Positions 36,608 through 45,617 of a stretch of 64,000 bases of DNA are shown here, in pieces. Made by a program: the position numbers and the translations under genes. This DNA is from Hyphomicrobium sp. ghe19 (GTDB taxonomy: Bacteria > Pseudomonadota > Alphaproteobacteria > Rhizobiales > Hyphomicrobiaceae): NCBI RefSeq assembly GCF_902712875.1, contig NZ_LR743509.1, positions 372,001 through 436,000 of the forward strand, given 5' to 3'. Every line of letters begins with the position of its first letter. Positions within the stretch are counted from its first letter, which is position 1. The notes under the pieces were generated by a model. That model searched no databases and had not been told where the DNA came from. It saw only the letters and a list, made by a program, of their open reading frames with translations.

Positions 36608-37315
36608 CTATTGGGCTTGGGCTTCCGCCTCGCGGCCGTCGAATACGTATCCGGCGCCACGCACAGTGCGGATCGGATCGCTTTCGTTGCCACGGATCAG
36701 CGACTTCCGGAGGCGACCGATGTGAACATCGACCGTCCGCTCGTCGACTTCGGAGGACTGACCCCAGACGCGGTCGAGCAGTTGGCTGCGAGAGAGCACG
36801 CGGCGCGGGCTTTCCATGAAAACTTCGAGCATCCGGTATTCTGTCGGGCCGAGGCGAACTTCGCGAGGGCCACGCGTTACTTTGTGCGCGCCGCGATCCA
36901 TCGTGATCTCGCCGGAGACGAGGATGTCGCTCATCCGCTCCGGCGAGGCGCGCCGAAGCAGAGCCTTGATCCTTGCCATCAACTCCTGAACGGAGAAGGG
37001 CTTCGTCACGTAATCGTCGGCGCCTGTCGTCAATCCTCGCACGCGGTCGGTTTCTTCGCCGCGTGCGGTGAGCAAGATGATCGGAAGACTTTGCGTCTCG
37101 GTCCGATTGCGAAGGCGCCTGCACAGCTCGATACCGGAGATCTTGGGGATCATCCAGTCGAGTATCGCGAGGTCGAAACTTTGCTCCGACAGAAGCAACT
37201 CTGCTTCCTCTCCATCCGCGGCATGCACGACGTCATAGCCTTCGGATTGAAGATTGTATTTCAGAAGCTCTGCGAGAGGCGATTCGTCTTCGACGACGAT
37301 GATCTTAGCTGGCAT
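36608..37315 (-). CDS. phoB: Phosphate regulon response regulator PhoB
   Basis: 235 residues, OmpR family. The receiver has VVEDE and phospho-acceptor Asp53 in AILDWMIPKISG; the winged helix contains VDERTVDVHIGRLRKSL. Under phosphate limitation PhoR phosphorylates it and it activates pho genes. It is the last gene of the phoR-pstSCAB-phoU-phoB series, 34 bases after phoU. Confidence 0.96.
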   Translation of the reverse strand: MPAKIIVVEDESPLAELLKYNLQSEGYDVVHAADGEEAELLLSEQSFDLAILDWMIPKISGIELCRRLRNRTETQSLPIILLTARGEETDRVRGLTTGADDYVTKPFSVQELMARIKALLRRASPERMSDILVSGEITMDRGAHKVTRGPREVRLGPTEYRMLEVFMESPRRVLSRSQLLDRVWGQSSEVDERTVDVHIGRLRKSLIRGNESDPIRTVRGAGYVFDGREAEAQAQ

Positions 37316-37349
37316 GGCGTTTCGTCAGTGTTCCTTCAAACTATTCTGG

Positions 37350-38063
37350 TCATTGACGCGGCGTTATCAGCGTCGACGACGTCTCGTCGCCCTTCGGCCG
37401 ATCATCTGCGATCGGAACGCCGTGGACGAGGTAGTAGACGTTCTCGGCGATGTTGGTCGTATGGTCGCCGATGCGTTCGATGTTCTTGGCGCCGAACAGG
37501 AAGTGCGTGCAGATGCCGATGTTGCGCGGATCTTCCATCATGTAGGTCAGAAGTTCGCGGAACAGAGAATTGTACATCGCGTCGACCTGCTGATCGTCGC
37601 GCCAGACCTGCATCGCCTTTTCGGCGTCGAGGGTCGTCAGTGCATCGAGGACGTCCTTGAGCTGATGCTGCACCATCTCGGTCATGTGGCGCATGCCGGT
37701 CATCAGGGGTTTCGGGTAGGTCTCGCCGGCAATCGCAAGAGCGCGCTTAGCGATGTTCTTCGCGAGATCGCCGATGCGTTCGAGATCGCCCGCGATCTTG
37801 ATGACCGTCATGATGTGACGGAGATCGTTCGCAAGCGGCTGGCGCCGGGCGATCATCACGATCACCTGTTCCTGCAACTCGCGCTCGAGCTGATCGACCA
37901 TGACGTCGTCGGCAACAGCTTTCTCCGCAAGCTTCGGATCGCGACGCTCAAGGGCATCCATGGCCTGGACGAGCAGCTTCTCGGCATAGCCGCCCATCTG
38001 CGCGATGCGGCGATCGAGGAGCCTCAGCTCGTCTTCGTATGACTTCACGGTATGTTCGTTCAT
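37350..38063 (-). CDS. phoU: Phosphate signalling protein PhoU
   Basis: 237 residues, all-helical, with two PhoU repeats; each shows the acidic metal-binding pattern (DLERIGDLAKNIAKR and NIERIGDHTTNIAENV). It links the Pst transporter to PhoR and keeps the regulon off when phosphate is plentiful. It lies between pstB and phoB. Confidence 0.97.
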   Translation of the reverse strand: MNEHTVKSYEDELRLLDRRIAQMGGYAEKLLVQAMDALERRDPKLAEKAVADDVMVDQLERELQEQVIVMIARRQPLANDLRHIMTVIKIAGDLERIGDLAKNIAKRALAIAGETYPKPLMTGMRHMTEMVQHQLKDVLDALTTLDAEKAMQVWRDDQQVDAMYNSLFRELLTYMMEDPRNIGICTHFLFGAKNIERIGDHTTNIAENVYYLVHGVPIADDRPKGDETSSTLITPRQ

Positions 38064-38120
38064 GGTCTCAATTCCTAAAGTCAGATTTAGACTGGACGCC
38101 TCGTACTATCGGAGCACGCC

Positions 38121-38906
38121 CTATCCGAAGCGGCCGGTGATGTAGTCCTGTGTCCGCTTGTCCGTCGGGTTTGTGAAAAGCTTCTGAGTGACGCCGAATT
38201 CAACGAGCTCGCCGAGATACATGAACGCGGTGCGCTGCGAGACGCGGGCAGCCTGTTGCATGTTGTGCGTGACGATGGCGATCGTGAACTCGTTCTTCAG
38301 GTCGTCGATCAGCTCTTCGATCTTCGCCGTCGAGATCGGGTCGAGTGCGGAGCATGGCTCGTCGAACAGGATGACTTCCGGACGGATGGCGACCGTCCGG
38401 GCGATGCAAAGGCGCTGCTGCTGGCCGCCTGAAAGGCTGAGGCCGCTCGATTGAAGTTTGTCCTTCACTTCCTTCCAAAGCGCGGCTTTCTCGAGCGCGG
38501 ATTCGACACGCGCATCGACTTCCGATTTCGGCAGGCGCTCGTAAAGGCGGATGCCGAACGCGATGTTTTCGTAAATCGTCATCGGGAACGGCGTCGGCTT
38601 CTGGAACACCATGCCGATGCGCGAGCGGAGAAGGTTGAGGTCCTTCATGTCGAGAATGTTCTCGCCGTCGAACATCACATCGCCCTCGGCCCGCTGGTTC
38701 GGGTAGAGGTCGTACATGCGGTTCAAAACACGAAGCAGAGTGGACTTGCCGCAACCGGACGGGCCGATGAAGGCAGTCACCTGGCGCTCGTAAAGGGGCA
38801 ACGAAATGTTCTTCAGGGCAAGGGTCGAGCCGTAGAAGAATTTCAAGTTGCTGACCGAGATCTTTTCGGTAAGCCCCGTGTCTACATCTTTCGACATCAA
38901 GTTCAT
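38121..38906 (-). CDS. pstB: Phosphate ABC transporter ATP-binding protein
   Basis: 261 residues. Walker [13 protein letters not shown], signature [13 protein letters not shown] and Walker [13 protein letters not shown] are all intact. It energises phosphate import through PstCA. The frame extends to 38933, but the ATG at 38906 overlaps the pstA stop as ATGA and gives the normal family length. Confidence 0.97.
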   Translation of the reverse strand: MNLMSKDVDTGLTEKISVSNLKFFYGSTLALKNISLPLYERQVTAFIGPSGCGKSTLLRVLNRMYDLYPNQRAEGDVMFDGENILDMKDLNLLRSRIGMVFQKPTPFPMTIYENIAFGIRLYERLPKSEVDARVESALEKAALWKEVKDKLQSSGLSLSGGQQQRLCIARTVAIRPEVILFDEPCSALDPISTAKIEELIDDLKNEFTIAIVTHNMQQAARVSQRTAFMYLGELVEFGVTQKLFTNPTDKRTQDYITGRFG

Positions 38907-39754
38907 TGCTGCGTCCTCGAAGAGCTTAACCAACGTGCGGCGATGCTAAGGGTCAGCACGGCTGCGGTGATGAGTAGTGCGCCTGTCCAAGCGAGACGCT
39001 GCCAGTCCTCGTAGGGGCTGAGAGCGTATTGGAAGATGACGACGGGCAAGCTTGCCATCGGAGCGTTGAGATTGGTGCTCCAGAACTGGTTGTTCAGCGA
39101 GGTGAACAACAGCGGCGCCGTTTCTCCGCTAACTCGTGCGATCGCCAAGAGCACGCCGGTGATCATTCCGGCCCGAGCGGCCTTGTAGGCAATCTTACGG
39201 ATGACGAGAGACTGGGGCAATCCGAGCGCCGAGGATGCTTCCCGAAGCTGGTTCGGCACCAGAAGAAGCATGTTCTCGGTGGTGCGAACGACTGTCGGGA
39301 TGACGAGCACGGCGAGGGCGGCTGCGCCGGCGAATGCGGAGAAGTGACCCATCGGGCGTACCAGCAGTTCGTAAACGAAGAGGCCGGTTACGATGGACGG
39401 TGCGCTCAGAAGAATGTCGTTGATGAAGCGGATCACCGACGAAACCTTGCTGTAGCGGCCGTACTCCGCGAGGTAGGTACCCGCAAGAATGCCGATAGGC
39501 GTGCCGACGACGACGCCGGCGAACGTCATGACGAGGCTTCCGGCGATGGCATTGAGAAGTCCGCCGTCGCTGCCGGGTGGCGGCGTCATTTCGGTGAAGA
39601 CCTTCGGGCCGAGACCGGCGAGGCCTTTGTAAAGCAGCGTCGCCAGAATGACGGTGAGAATGGTCAAGCCGAGGGCCGAGGCCGCCCAGCAAAGCCCAAC
39701 CGTGATCTTGCTTCTGATGCGGCGCCGGCGGTATTTCGCGAGATCCATGGCCAT
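38903..39754 (-). CDS. pstA: Phosphate ABC transporter permease PstA
   Basis: 283 residues with six membrane segments. The ABC-permease EAA-like loop is [20 protein letters not shown]. It forms the channel with PstC. Its stop overlaps the pstB start and only two bases separate it from pstC, so the permease genes and pstB are tightly coupled. Confidence 0.96.
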   Translation of the reverse strand: MAMDLAKYRRRRIRSKITVGLCWAASALGLTILTVILATLLYKGLAGLGPKVFTEMTPPPGSDGGLLNAIAGSLVMTFAGVVVGTPIGILAGTYLAEYGRYSKVSSVIRFINDILLSAPSIVTGLFVYELLVRPMGHFSAFAGAAALAVLVIPTVVRTTENMLLLVPNQLREASSALGLPQSLVIRKIAYKAARAGMITGVLLAIARVSGETAPLLFTSLNNQFWSTNLNAPMASLPVVIFQYALSPYEDWQRLAWTGALLITAAVLTLSIAARWLSSSRTQQ

Positions 39755-39756
39755 GT

Positions 39757-40740
39757 TTATGCTCCCGCCTTCTTCTCGATGCGCATCAACATGAGGCGCG
39801 CGAGAGCCAAGACGATAAACGTGATGAAGAAGAGGATGAGGCCGAGGGCGATCAGGGACGAGGTATAGATGTCGCCGACCGCTTCGGTGAATTCGTTCGC
39901 GATCGTTGCCGAGATCGTCGTTCCCGGCGCCAAGATCGAAGCGGAGATCCGGTGCGCGTTACCGATGACGAAGGTGACAGCCATCGTTTCGCCGAGTGCG
40001 CGGCCAAGGCCGAGCATCACGCCGCCGATGATGCCGACGCGGGTGTATGGGATTACGACGTTGCGTACGACCTCGCGGGTCGTCCAGCCCATGCCGTACG
40101 CCGCTTCCTTCAGGACCGGCGGGACGGTTTCGAAAACGTCGCGGCAGACGGCTGTAATGAACGGCAGAACCATCATCGCGAGGATCAGGCCCGACGTCAG
40201 AATACCGATGCCGTAGGGCGGGCCGGCGAACAGCTGGTTGAGGACGGGTACGTCCTTGAACGTCGCGATCAATTCCGGCTGGACGTATTGCTGGATCATG
40301 GGCGCGAAGAAGAACAAGCCCCAGATACCGTAGATGATGCTCGGGATGCCGGCGAGAAGCTCGATCGCGATGCCGATCGGGCGGCGCAGAGCCATCGGGC
40401 AAAGCTCTGTCAGAAACACTGCGATGCCGATGCTGATCGGCACCGCGACGAGCATCGCGATTGCGGACGTGATGAGCGTTCCGTAGATCGCGGCCAGAGC
40501 GCCGAATTGCTCGGTGACCGGGTTCCAGACTTCGGTCGTCAGGAAGCTGAAGCCGAAGGTCTTGAATGCGAGGTAGCCACCGACGACAAGTGAAGCGAAG
40601 ATCGCACCTAGAAGGATCAGGACGAAATACGCGGAGGAGAGGGTCAAACCGCGGAAAATTCCGTCTGTCGTGCGAAGACGTTCGAGAACTTTGCGCCGTG
40701 CGACGGCTGCAGCCGTCGCATTAGAATGAACGTCTGCCAT
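39757..40740 (-). CDS. pstC: Phosphate ABC transporter permease PstC
   Basis: 327 residues, polytopic. The EAA loop is [21 protein letters not shown]. The frame begins with a TTG at 40749, but the ATG at 40740 is the likelier start. It follows pstS after a 93-base gap that contains a strong stem-loop, so it is probably expressed below pstS. Confidence 0.95.
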   Translation of the reverse strand: MADVHSNATAAAVARRKVLERLRTTDGIFRGLTLSSAYFVLILLGAIFASLVVGGYLAFKTFGFSFLTTEVWNPVTEQFGALAAIYGTLITSAIAMLVAVPISIGIAVFLTELCPMALRRPIGIAIELLAGIPSIIYGIWGLFFFAPMIQQYVQPELIATFKDVPVLNQLFAGPPYGIGILTSGLILAMMVLPFITAVCRDVFETVPPVLKEAAYGMGWTTREVVRNVVIPYTRVGIIGGVMLGLGRALGETMAVTFVIGNAHRISASILAPGTTISATIANEFTEAVGDIYTSSLIALGLILFFITFIVLALARLMLMRIEKKAGA

Positions 40741-40781
40741 GAAGGTCAAGATATCGCTCCAGACTGAAGAATGACGTCTGC

Positions 40782-40821
40782 GTTATAAACAAATCGAGAA
40801 GCGCCGTATTGGCGCTTCTCG
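40782..40821 (-). terminator. Intercistronic stem-loop between pstS and pstC
   Basis: CGAGAAGCGCC (40795-40805), loop GTATT, GGCGCTTCTCG (40811-40821): a perfect 11-bp stem. On the minus strand it starts 13 bases after the pstS stop and is followed by T-rich ATTTGTTTATAA. It likely acts as a partial terminator and mRNA stabiliser that raises pstS over the downstream transporter genes. Confidence 0.75.
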
Positions 40822-40833
40822 TCGTCCGATAGA

Positions 40834-41877
40834 TTAGTTCGAGAAGACCGGCTTGTTGTCCTCGCCGACGACACCTTCCCAGCTCTTCTTGACGAGAGCT
40901 ACGACGCTGTCGGGCAGGGGCACGTAATCAAGCGCTTCGGCTTCTTTGCCGCCGTTGGCATAGGCCCAGTTGAAGAACTTCAGGGCTTCTTTAACGGCTG
41001 CGACGTCCGTCGGCTTCTTGTGGATAAGAATGAACGTCGGGTTCGTGATCGGCCAGGATTCGGCGCCAGCCTGCTCCGTGAGGATCACGCCCATGCCAGG
41101 AGCCGACGACCAGTCTGCACCAGCAGCGGCGGCCTGGAAGGACGAGATGACGGGAGCAACCGTCTTGCCGTCCTTATTGATCATCTTGGTGTAGGCCAGC
41201 TTGTTCTGCTTGGCGTAGGCGTATTCCACGTAGCCAATCGAACCCTTCGTCTGCATCACGTTGTTGGCGACGCCTTCGTTCCCCTTGGCGCCGAGGCCGA
41301 CCGGGAACTGAACCGACGTGTTGGAGCCGATCTTCGACTTGAAGTCAGGGCTGACCTTCGAGAGGTAGTTCGTCCAGACGAACGTCGTGCCCGATCCGTC
41401 AGAGCGGAAAACGGCGGCGATGGCGTCGGAAGGAAGCTTCAGGCCGGGGTTCAGCTTCTGGATTGCCGGGTCGTTCCAGGCGGTGATTTCGCCGAGATAG
41501 ATTTTTGCAAGCGTCGGGCCGTCGAATACGAGATCGCCCGGCTTGATGCCTTCGACGTTGACGACCGGAACGATGCCGCCCATGACGGTCGGGAACTGAA
41601 TGAGGCCGCTCTTCTCGAGGTCTTCGCCCGAGAGGGGCTTGTCGGTTGCACCGAAGGTAACCGTGTTGGCTTGGATCTGCTTGATGCCGCCGCCCGAACC
41701 GATCGACTGATAGTTCAGACCGACGTTCGTCTCTTTCTTGTAGGTGTCAGCCCACTTTGCGTAGATCGGGTACGGGAAGGTCGCGCCCGCGCCGGAAATA
41801 TCCGCCGCCGTGGCCGGAGCGGTTACGGCAGCAGTTGCCGCGAACGCCGCAAATAACGCCAGAAAAGACTGTTTCAC
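40834..41877 (-). CDS. pstS: Phosphate ABC transporter substrate-binding protein
   Basis: 347 residues. The signal peptide ([24 protein letters not shown]) is cleaved before [18 protein letters not shown], the classical phosphate-loop start of PstS. Later [15 protein letters not shown] and [13 protein letters not shown] are conserved. It binds phosphate in the periplasm. First gene of the pst group; strong expression on phosphate limitation is expected. Confidence 0.97.
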   Translation of the reverse strand: MKQSFLALFAAFAATAAVTAPATAADISGAGATFPYPIYAKWADTYKKETNVGLNYQSIGSGGGIKQIQANTVTFGATDKPLSGEDLEKSGLIQFPTVMGGIVPVVNVEGIKPGDLVFDGPTLAKIYLGEITAWNDPAIQKLNPGLKLPSDAIAAVFRSDGSGTTFVWTNYLSKVSPDFKSKIGSNTSVQFPVGLGAKGNEGVANNVMQTKGSIGYVEYAYAKQNKLAYTKMINKDGKTVAPVISSFQAAAAGADWSSAPGMGVILTEQAGAESWPITNPTFILIHKKPTDVAAVKEALKFFNWAYANGGKEAEALDYVPLPDSVVALVKKSWEGVVGEDNKPVFSN

Positions 41878-42257
41878 TGTGGTCTCCTTGTTGAACGGGG
41901 GGCGTTCAAGCCCTCACCACTCCATCGCCGAGCTGAGCTCGGCCCGCACTCTCTAGTCCAGTAAGGTCACGGCTATGTGAAACGTTAACGCTCTGAATTC
42001 GGTATGCATTCTCGGCGTTGCCTACATTTCTTACAGTAGCAGTGATGGGTCTCATCGGGCGGCTCCGGCTTGTCATGCTGACATGCTGTTACCGAATCCT
42101 CCGCGGCCTTCCCCAAGGCGCGCATTGCGACAAACGTGGCACCATGAGAGTGAGCCGCTTAGCGGCCGCTTCCGAATGCCGTCATCCGTCGCTGCACTCT
42201 TCTAGCGATGGGACGCAATGGATTTGTGACAGCTCAAGCGGCTGTTTTATATGTATT
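41878..42257. other. Leader and promoter region of pstS
   Basis: 380 bases between phoR and pstS without a gene. One good half of a PHO box (CTGTCACAAAT, minus strand, at 42222-42232) and a weaker two-half candidate (GTTTCACATAGCCGTGAC, minus strand, 41967-41984) are visible; neither is a full match to the alphaproteobacterial consensus. Two direct copies of AGCATG(T/A)CA lie near 42071-42086. PhoB control of pstS is expected from the family, but the exact site is undecided. Confidence 0.35.
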
Positions 42258-43523
42258 TTATTTGTAGGCCGGCAAAACAACGTCAAATGTGGTCCCCTGG
42301 CCAACCACGGATTGGACTGAAAGTTCGCCTTCGTGGCGGTTCAGGACGTGCTTCACGATTGCGAGGCCAAGGCCCGTGCCGCCGATGCGGCGGCTGTGCT
42401 CGGTGCTGACACGATAGAAGCGCTCAGTCAGCCTTGGTAAATGCTCAGGCGCGATGCCTGGGCCGTCGTCGGTGATCGAAACGAACGCGCGGGCCGCGAC
42501 GCTTTCGTCACGGACGCTCGTTTTCTTTTTCAACGCGATTTTTACCGTGCCGCCGTCGCGGCCGTATTTGACGGCGTTTTCGACGAGGTTGTGAAAGACC
42601 TGAAAGAGTTCGTCGCGGTCGCCCATCGCCACCAACGGGGTGGCCAAGGGCTCTACACTGATCGTAATGCTCCGTTCCTGTGCAAATGGCGCCATCGATC
42701 GCACGACCTCTTCCATCAGATCGTTGAGATCGACGCGGCCGGTCGGCTTCAGGTTGGCTTTCTCTTCGACGCGGCTGAGCAAAAGTAGATCGTCGATGAG
42801 ACGTGTCATGCGCTCTGCCTGGTCCGCCATGATGGCGAGGAAGCGCTCGCGGGCGGCTTCGTCGTTTCGCGCCGGTCCCTGAAGCGTTTCGATGAAGCCT
42901 CGTACGGACGCGAGCGGCGTGCGCAGTTCGTGACTTGCGTTGGCGATGAAATCGGTGCGCATCTCGAGCAGGCGATGATGCTGGGATTCATCTTGGATCG
43001 TAATCAGAGCTGCAAGCGGTCCATGCTGATTGCTCCGGCCCAGCGGCGTCACGGTTGCGATGAGGCGTTGTCCGAGCCCGCCGCGGGGAAGGAGACGCGC
43101 CGTTTTCTTTTCGCTGTTTTCGAAGGCTCCTGAAACAGCCGCGATGAGTTCGGGGTCGCGGTCGACGTGCTCGAGAGGCACGCCCTGTCTCAGCCGGTCG
43201 AAAAGGTTCAACGCGGCTTGGTTATAATTCAAAATGACGGATGTCTGATCGAGGATGATCGCCGGATCGGGTATTGCCGCAGCAAGATCGGTCCACGTCA
43301 GCATCGTGTCGGAATTCGAGCTAATTCCAGCCATTTCACTTGCTTTTTGATCGAGTGCGGTGCGCGGCCAAGCCAAGAGCCCAGCAATTCCCGCGAGCAA
43401 GCCGGCGCCTAAGAAAATGATGGCGCGCAGCGGATCGCTTACCCAAATCCACGTGGGAATGAGCGCCAGGAGCGCCATTGCGGCAAGCGCCGCGAAAGGC
43501 AAGCGAATGGTGTCACGGGTCAT
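42258..43523 (-). CDS. phoR: Phosphate regulon sensor histidine kinase PhoR
   Basis: 421 residues from the ATG at 43523 (the frame opens with a TTG at 43568). Two membrane helices lie near the N terminus, then a PAS-like domain, and the DHp H-box FIANASHELRTPLAS (His198). The ATPase domain has N-box FHNLVENAVKYG, G1 ITDDGPGIAPEHL and G2 GTGLGLAIVKHVL. It phosphorylates PhoB when the Pst/PhoU complex signals phosphate shortage. The upstream Rrf2 gene is on the same strand only 48 bases away. Confidence 0.94.
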   Translation of the reverse strand: MTRDTIRLPFAALAAMALLALIPTWIWVSDPLRAIIFLGAGLLAGIAGLLAWPRTALDQKASEMAGISSNSDTMLTWTDLAAAIPDPAIILDQTSVILNYNQAALNLFDRLRQGVPLEHVDRDPELIAAVSGAFENSEKKTARLLPRGGLGQRLIATVTPLGRSNQHGPLAALITIQDESQHHRLLEMRTDFIANASHELRTPLASVRGFIETLQGPARNDEAARERFLAIMADQAERMTRLIDDLLLLSRVEEKANLKPTGRVDLNDLMEEVVRSMAPFAQERSITISVEPLATPLVAMGDRDELFQVFHNLVENAVKYGRDGGTVKIALKKKTSVRDESVAARAFVSITDDGPGIAPEHLPRLTERFYRVSTEHSRRIGGTGLGLAIVKHVLNRHEGELSVQSVVGQGTTFDVVLPAYK

Positions 43524-43571
43524 GGTCCGTGCAAGTATTCCGGATGAGCGCGATAAGCTAGTCAGCAAGGG

Positions 43572-44069
43572 TCAACTTCGCCGGGAACCGCGGGCAGCGG
43601 GCTTTTTGCTCCGTGCCTTGCTGCTGCCGTGGTCATTCTCGCCGGGCTCTTCGATCTGTTTCAATCCCATCGGCGATCGAACCGCGAGTTCGGCAAGCGT
43701 GTGCTGATCAAGCACGGTGATGAATGCCGTCAGAGCATCGTCGAACATCGCGTTGATATTGCCGGGGTCGGTATCGTTAGACGTCGGATCATTGCCGCCC
43801 TCGACTTGTACTCGAGTTACTTCAATGGAGCGGACAACGTCTCCGATCTTGATCGACGTGGCGGGCTTGGCGAGCCTGACGCCACCGTTCGGGCCCCTGA
43901 CCGCCGCGAGAAACCCGGCGTGCGAGAGGATGTGGACAATTTTAAAGACGTTCTGCTTGGTCACGCCGAGCCGATCGGAGATATCGGCGACTTTTATCAA
44001 TTGATCTCCGGCGAGCGCGCAATCGATGAGAATGCGGATTGCGTGGCCGGTTTGCTTCGTCAAGCGCAT
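43572..44069 (-). CDS. Rrf2-family transcriptional regulator without cluster cysteines
   Basis: 165 residues. The winged-helix core MRLTKQTGHAIRILIDCA, then VTKQNVFKIVHILSHAG and VRGPNGGVRLAKPA is typical of Rrf2 proteins such as RirA, IscR and NsrR. Those use three Cys around residues 90-110 to hold an Fe-S cluster; here that stretch (VTRVQVEGGNDPTSNDTDPG) has none, and Cys17 in helix 1 is the only cysteine. The C-terminal tail is basic and Ser/Lys-rich. It is divergent from the imelysin operon, which it may control. The start at 44069 is chosen by homology; the frame is open to 44159. Confidence 0.85.
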   Translation of the reverse strand: MRLTKQTGHAIRILIDCALAGDQLIKVADISDRLGVTKQNVFKIVHILSHAGFLAAVRGPNGGVRLAKPATSIKIGDVVRSIEVTRVQVEGGNDPTSNDTDPGNINAMFDDALTAFITVLDQHTLAELAVRSPMGLKQIEEPGENDHGSSKARSKKPAARGSRRS

Positions 44070-44283
44070 CTTCAATTTACCCGGTGCCGCGCGGCCGTGG
44101 CTCAAATGTCCGTGACTTGCTTGTTTCACAAATCTTATCGGCGTGGCAAGGGGCGGCACCGATCCGAGTTCACTTGACAGTCAGGTCAACCCGCATTCTA
44201 TACCTACGCCGTCAATAATAACTGGATCCGGTGATCCCGCACTCATTTAGTGCCGTCAAAACCTAGCAGCTACGGAGACCGAG

Positions 44284-45570
44284 ATGTCGAAAAAGGCGTT
44301 CGCATGGGCCTGCGCAACTCAATTCGCGCTGGCGGCGGTTCTGATGACGGGAGCCCCCGCTTTCGCGGCGCCCGCGACCAAAGACATCATGAAGAATTAC
44401 GGCGACCTCGCGCACGCGATGTATGGCGATGCCCTCGCCAAGGCCAAGGATCTCGATAAATCGATCGACGCCTTGTTGGCTAAGCCGAGTGCGGAGACCC
44501 TGCAGGCTGCACGAGAGGCGTGGAAAGCTTCGCGCGTTCCCTACATGCAGACGGAAGGCTTTCGTTTCGGCAACAAGATCGTCGACGATTGGGAAGGCAA
44601 CGTGAACTCGTGGCCGCTCGATGAAGGTTTGATCGACTACGTCGACAAGGCGAGCTACGGCGACACCAAGGAAGAGAATCCTCTCTACACGGCGAATATC
44701 ATCGCCAACAAGAAGATCCGCCTCGGGCCGAAAATTCTCGACGCTTCGAAGATCGACAAAAAGGTCATCGCCAAACTCAACAGCGCGCTCGATGTCGAGA
44801 CGAATGTCGGCACGGGATATCACGCGATCGAGTTCTTGCTGTGGGGACAGAATCTCCACAAGCCCGGCGTCAAATCGGGCGAACGGGCAGCCAGCGACTT
44901 CGATCTCAAGAACTGCACACACGAAAATTGCGATCGCCGCCGCGCGTATCTGAAGGCGGCGTCGGGTCTGCTTGTCGATGATCTCGCAGAGATGGCCGGA
45001 AACTGGAAGCCGGATGGTGCCGCGCGCAAGGCTCTCGCCGGTCTCGACGAGAGCGCGCAGCTGTCGACTATTTTGACGGGGATCGGATCGCTTTCATATG
45101 GCGAACTCGCGGGCGAACGCATGAAGCTCGGCGTGCTGCTGCACGATCCGGAAGAGGCGCACGATTGCTTCTCGAACAACACGCACAACAGCCACTATTA
45201 CGACGAAGTCGGAATGACCGAGATCTGGAATGGCAAATACGACGGCGCCACGCCGATCAGCGGTCCGAGCATCGCGGAACTTGCGCGCGAGAAGGCGCCC
45301 GATGCCGCAAAGCGCGTCGACGAAGCGATGGCCACTACGCTCGAAAAGATGAATGCCATCAAAGCCAAGGCCGATTCCGGCGAAATGATGTACGATCAGA
45401 TGCTGGCTGCCGGTAACGACGAAGGCAACAAGCTCATTCTCGATGCTGTCGATGCTCTTGTCGCCCAGGCGCGTGCCATCGAAGCGGTCGTCGCCGCGCT
45501 GAACCTCAAGGTGAAGATCGAAGGTTCGGACAGCCTCGATGATCCGTCCAAGGTCGCCGGGGCGAAGTAA
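44284..45570 (+). CDS. Imelysin-family periplasmic protein (IrpA/IcmP-like)
   Basis: 428 residues. A signal peptide ends near residue 29 (APAFAAPA). The M75 family motif GxHxxE is intact as GYHAIEFLLWG (Gly178, His180, Glu183), and a second conserved block HDPEEAHDCFSNNTHNSHYYDE is present. Imelysins are helical proteins linked to iron uptake, for example IrpA and the EfeO domain; proteolysis by IcmP was reported but is not general. First gene of a five-gene plus-strand operon. Confidence 0.93.
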   Translation: MSKKAFAWACATQFALAAVLMTGAPAFAAPATKDIMKNYGDLAHAMYGDALAKAKDLDKSIDALLAKPSAETLQAAREAWKASRVPYMQTEGFRFGNKIVDDWEGNVNSWPLDEGLIDYVDKASYGDTKEENPLYTANIIANKKIRLGPKILDASKIDKKVIAKLNSALDVETNVGTGYHAIEFLLWGQNLHKPGVKSGERAASDFDLKNCTHENCDRRRAYLKAASGLLVDDLAEMAGNWKPDGAARKALAGLDESAQLSTILTGIGSLSYGELAGERMKLGVLLHDPEEAHDCFSNNTHNSHYYDEVGMTEIWNGKYDGATPISGPSIAELAREKAPDAAKRVDEAMATTLEKMNAIKAKADSGEMMYDQMLAAGNDEGNKLILDAVDALVAQARAIEAVVAALNLKVKIEGSDSLDDPSKVAGAK

Positions 45571-45617
45571 TTGGCCTACCTTGTAACCAACGCCGTTGCT
45601 CCGGATGAGGTCTTCGC

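Noticed and set aside
41966-41984. PHO box upstream of pstS
   Set aside because: Each half matches the consensus at only about four of seven key positions, so it is mentioned in the intergenic note and not called as a site.
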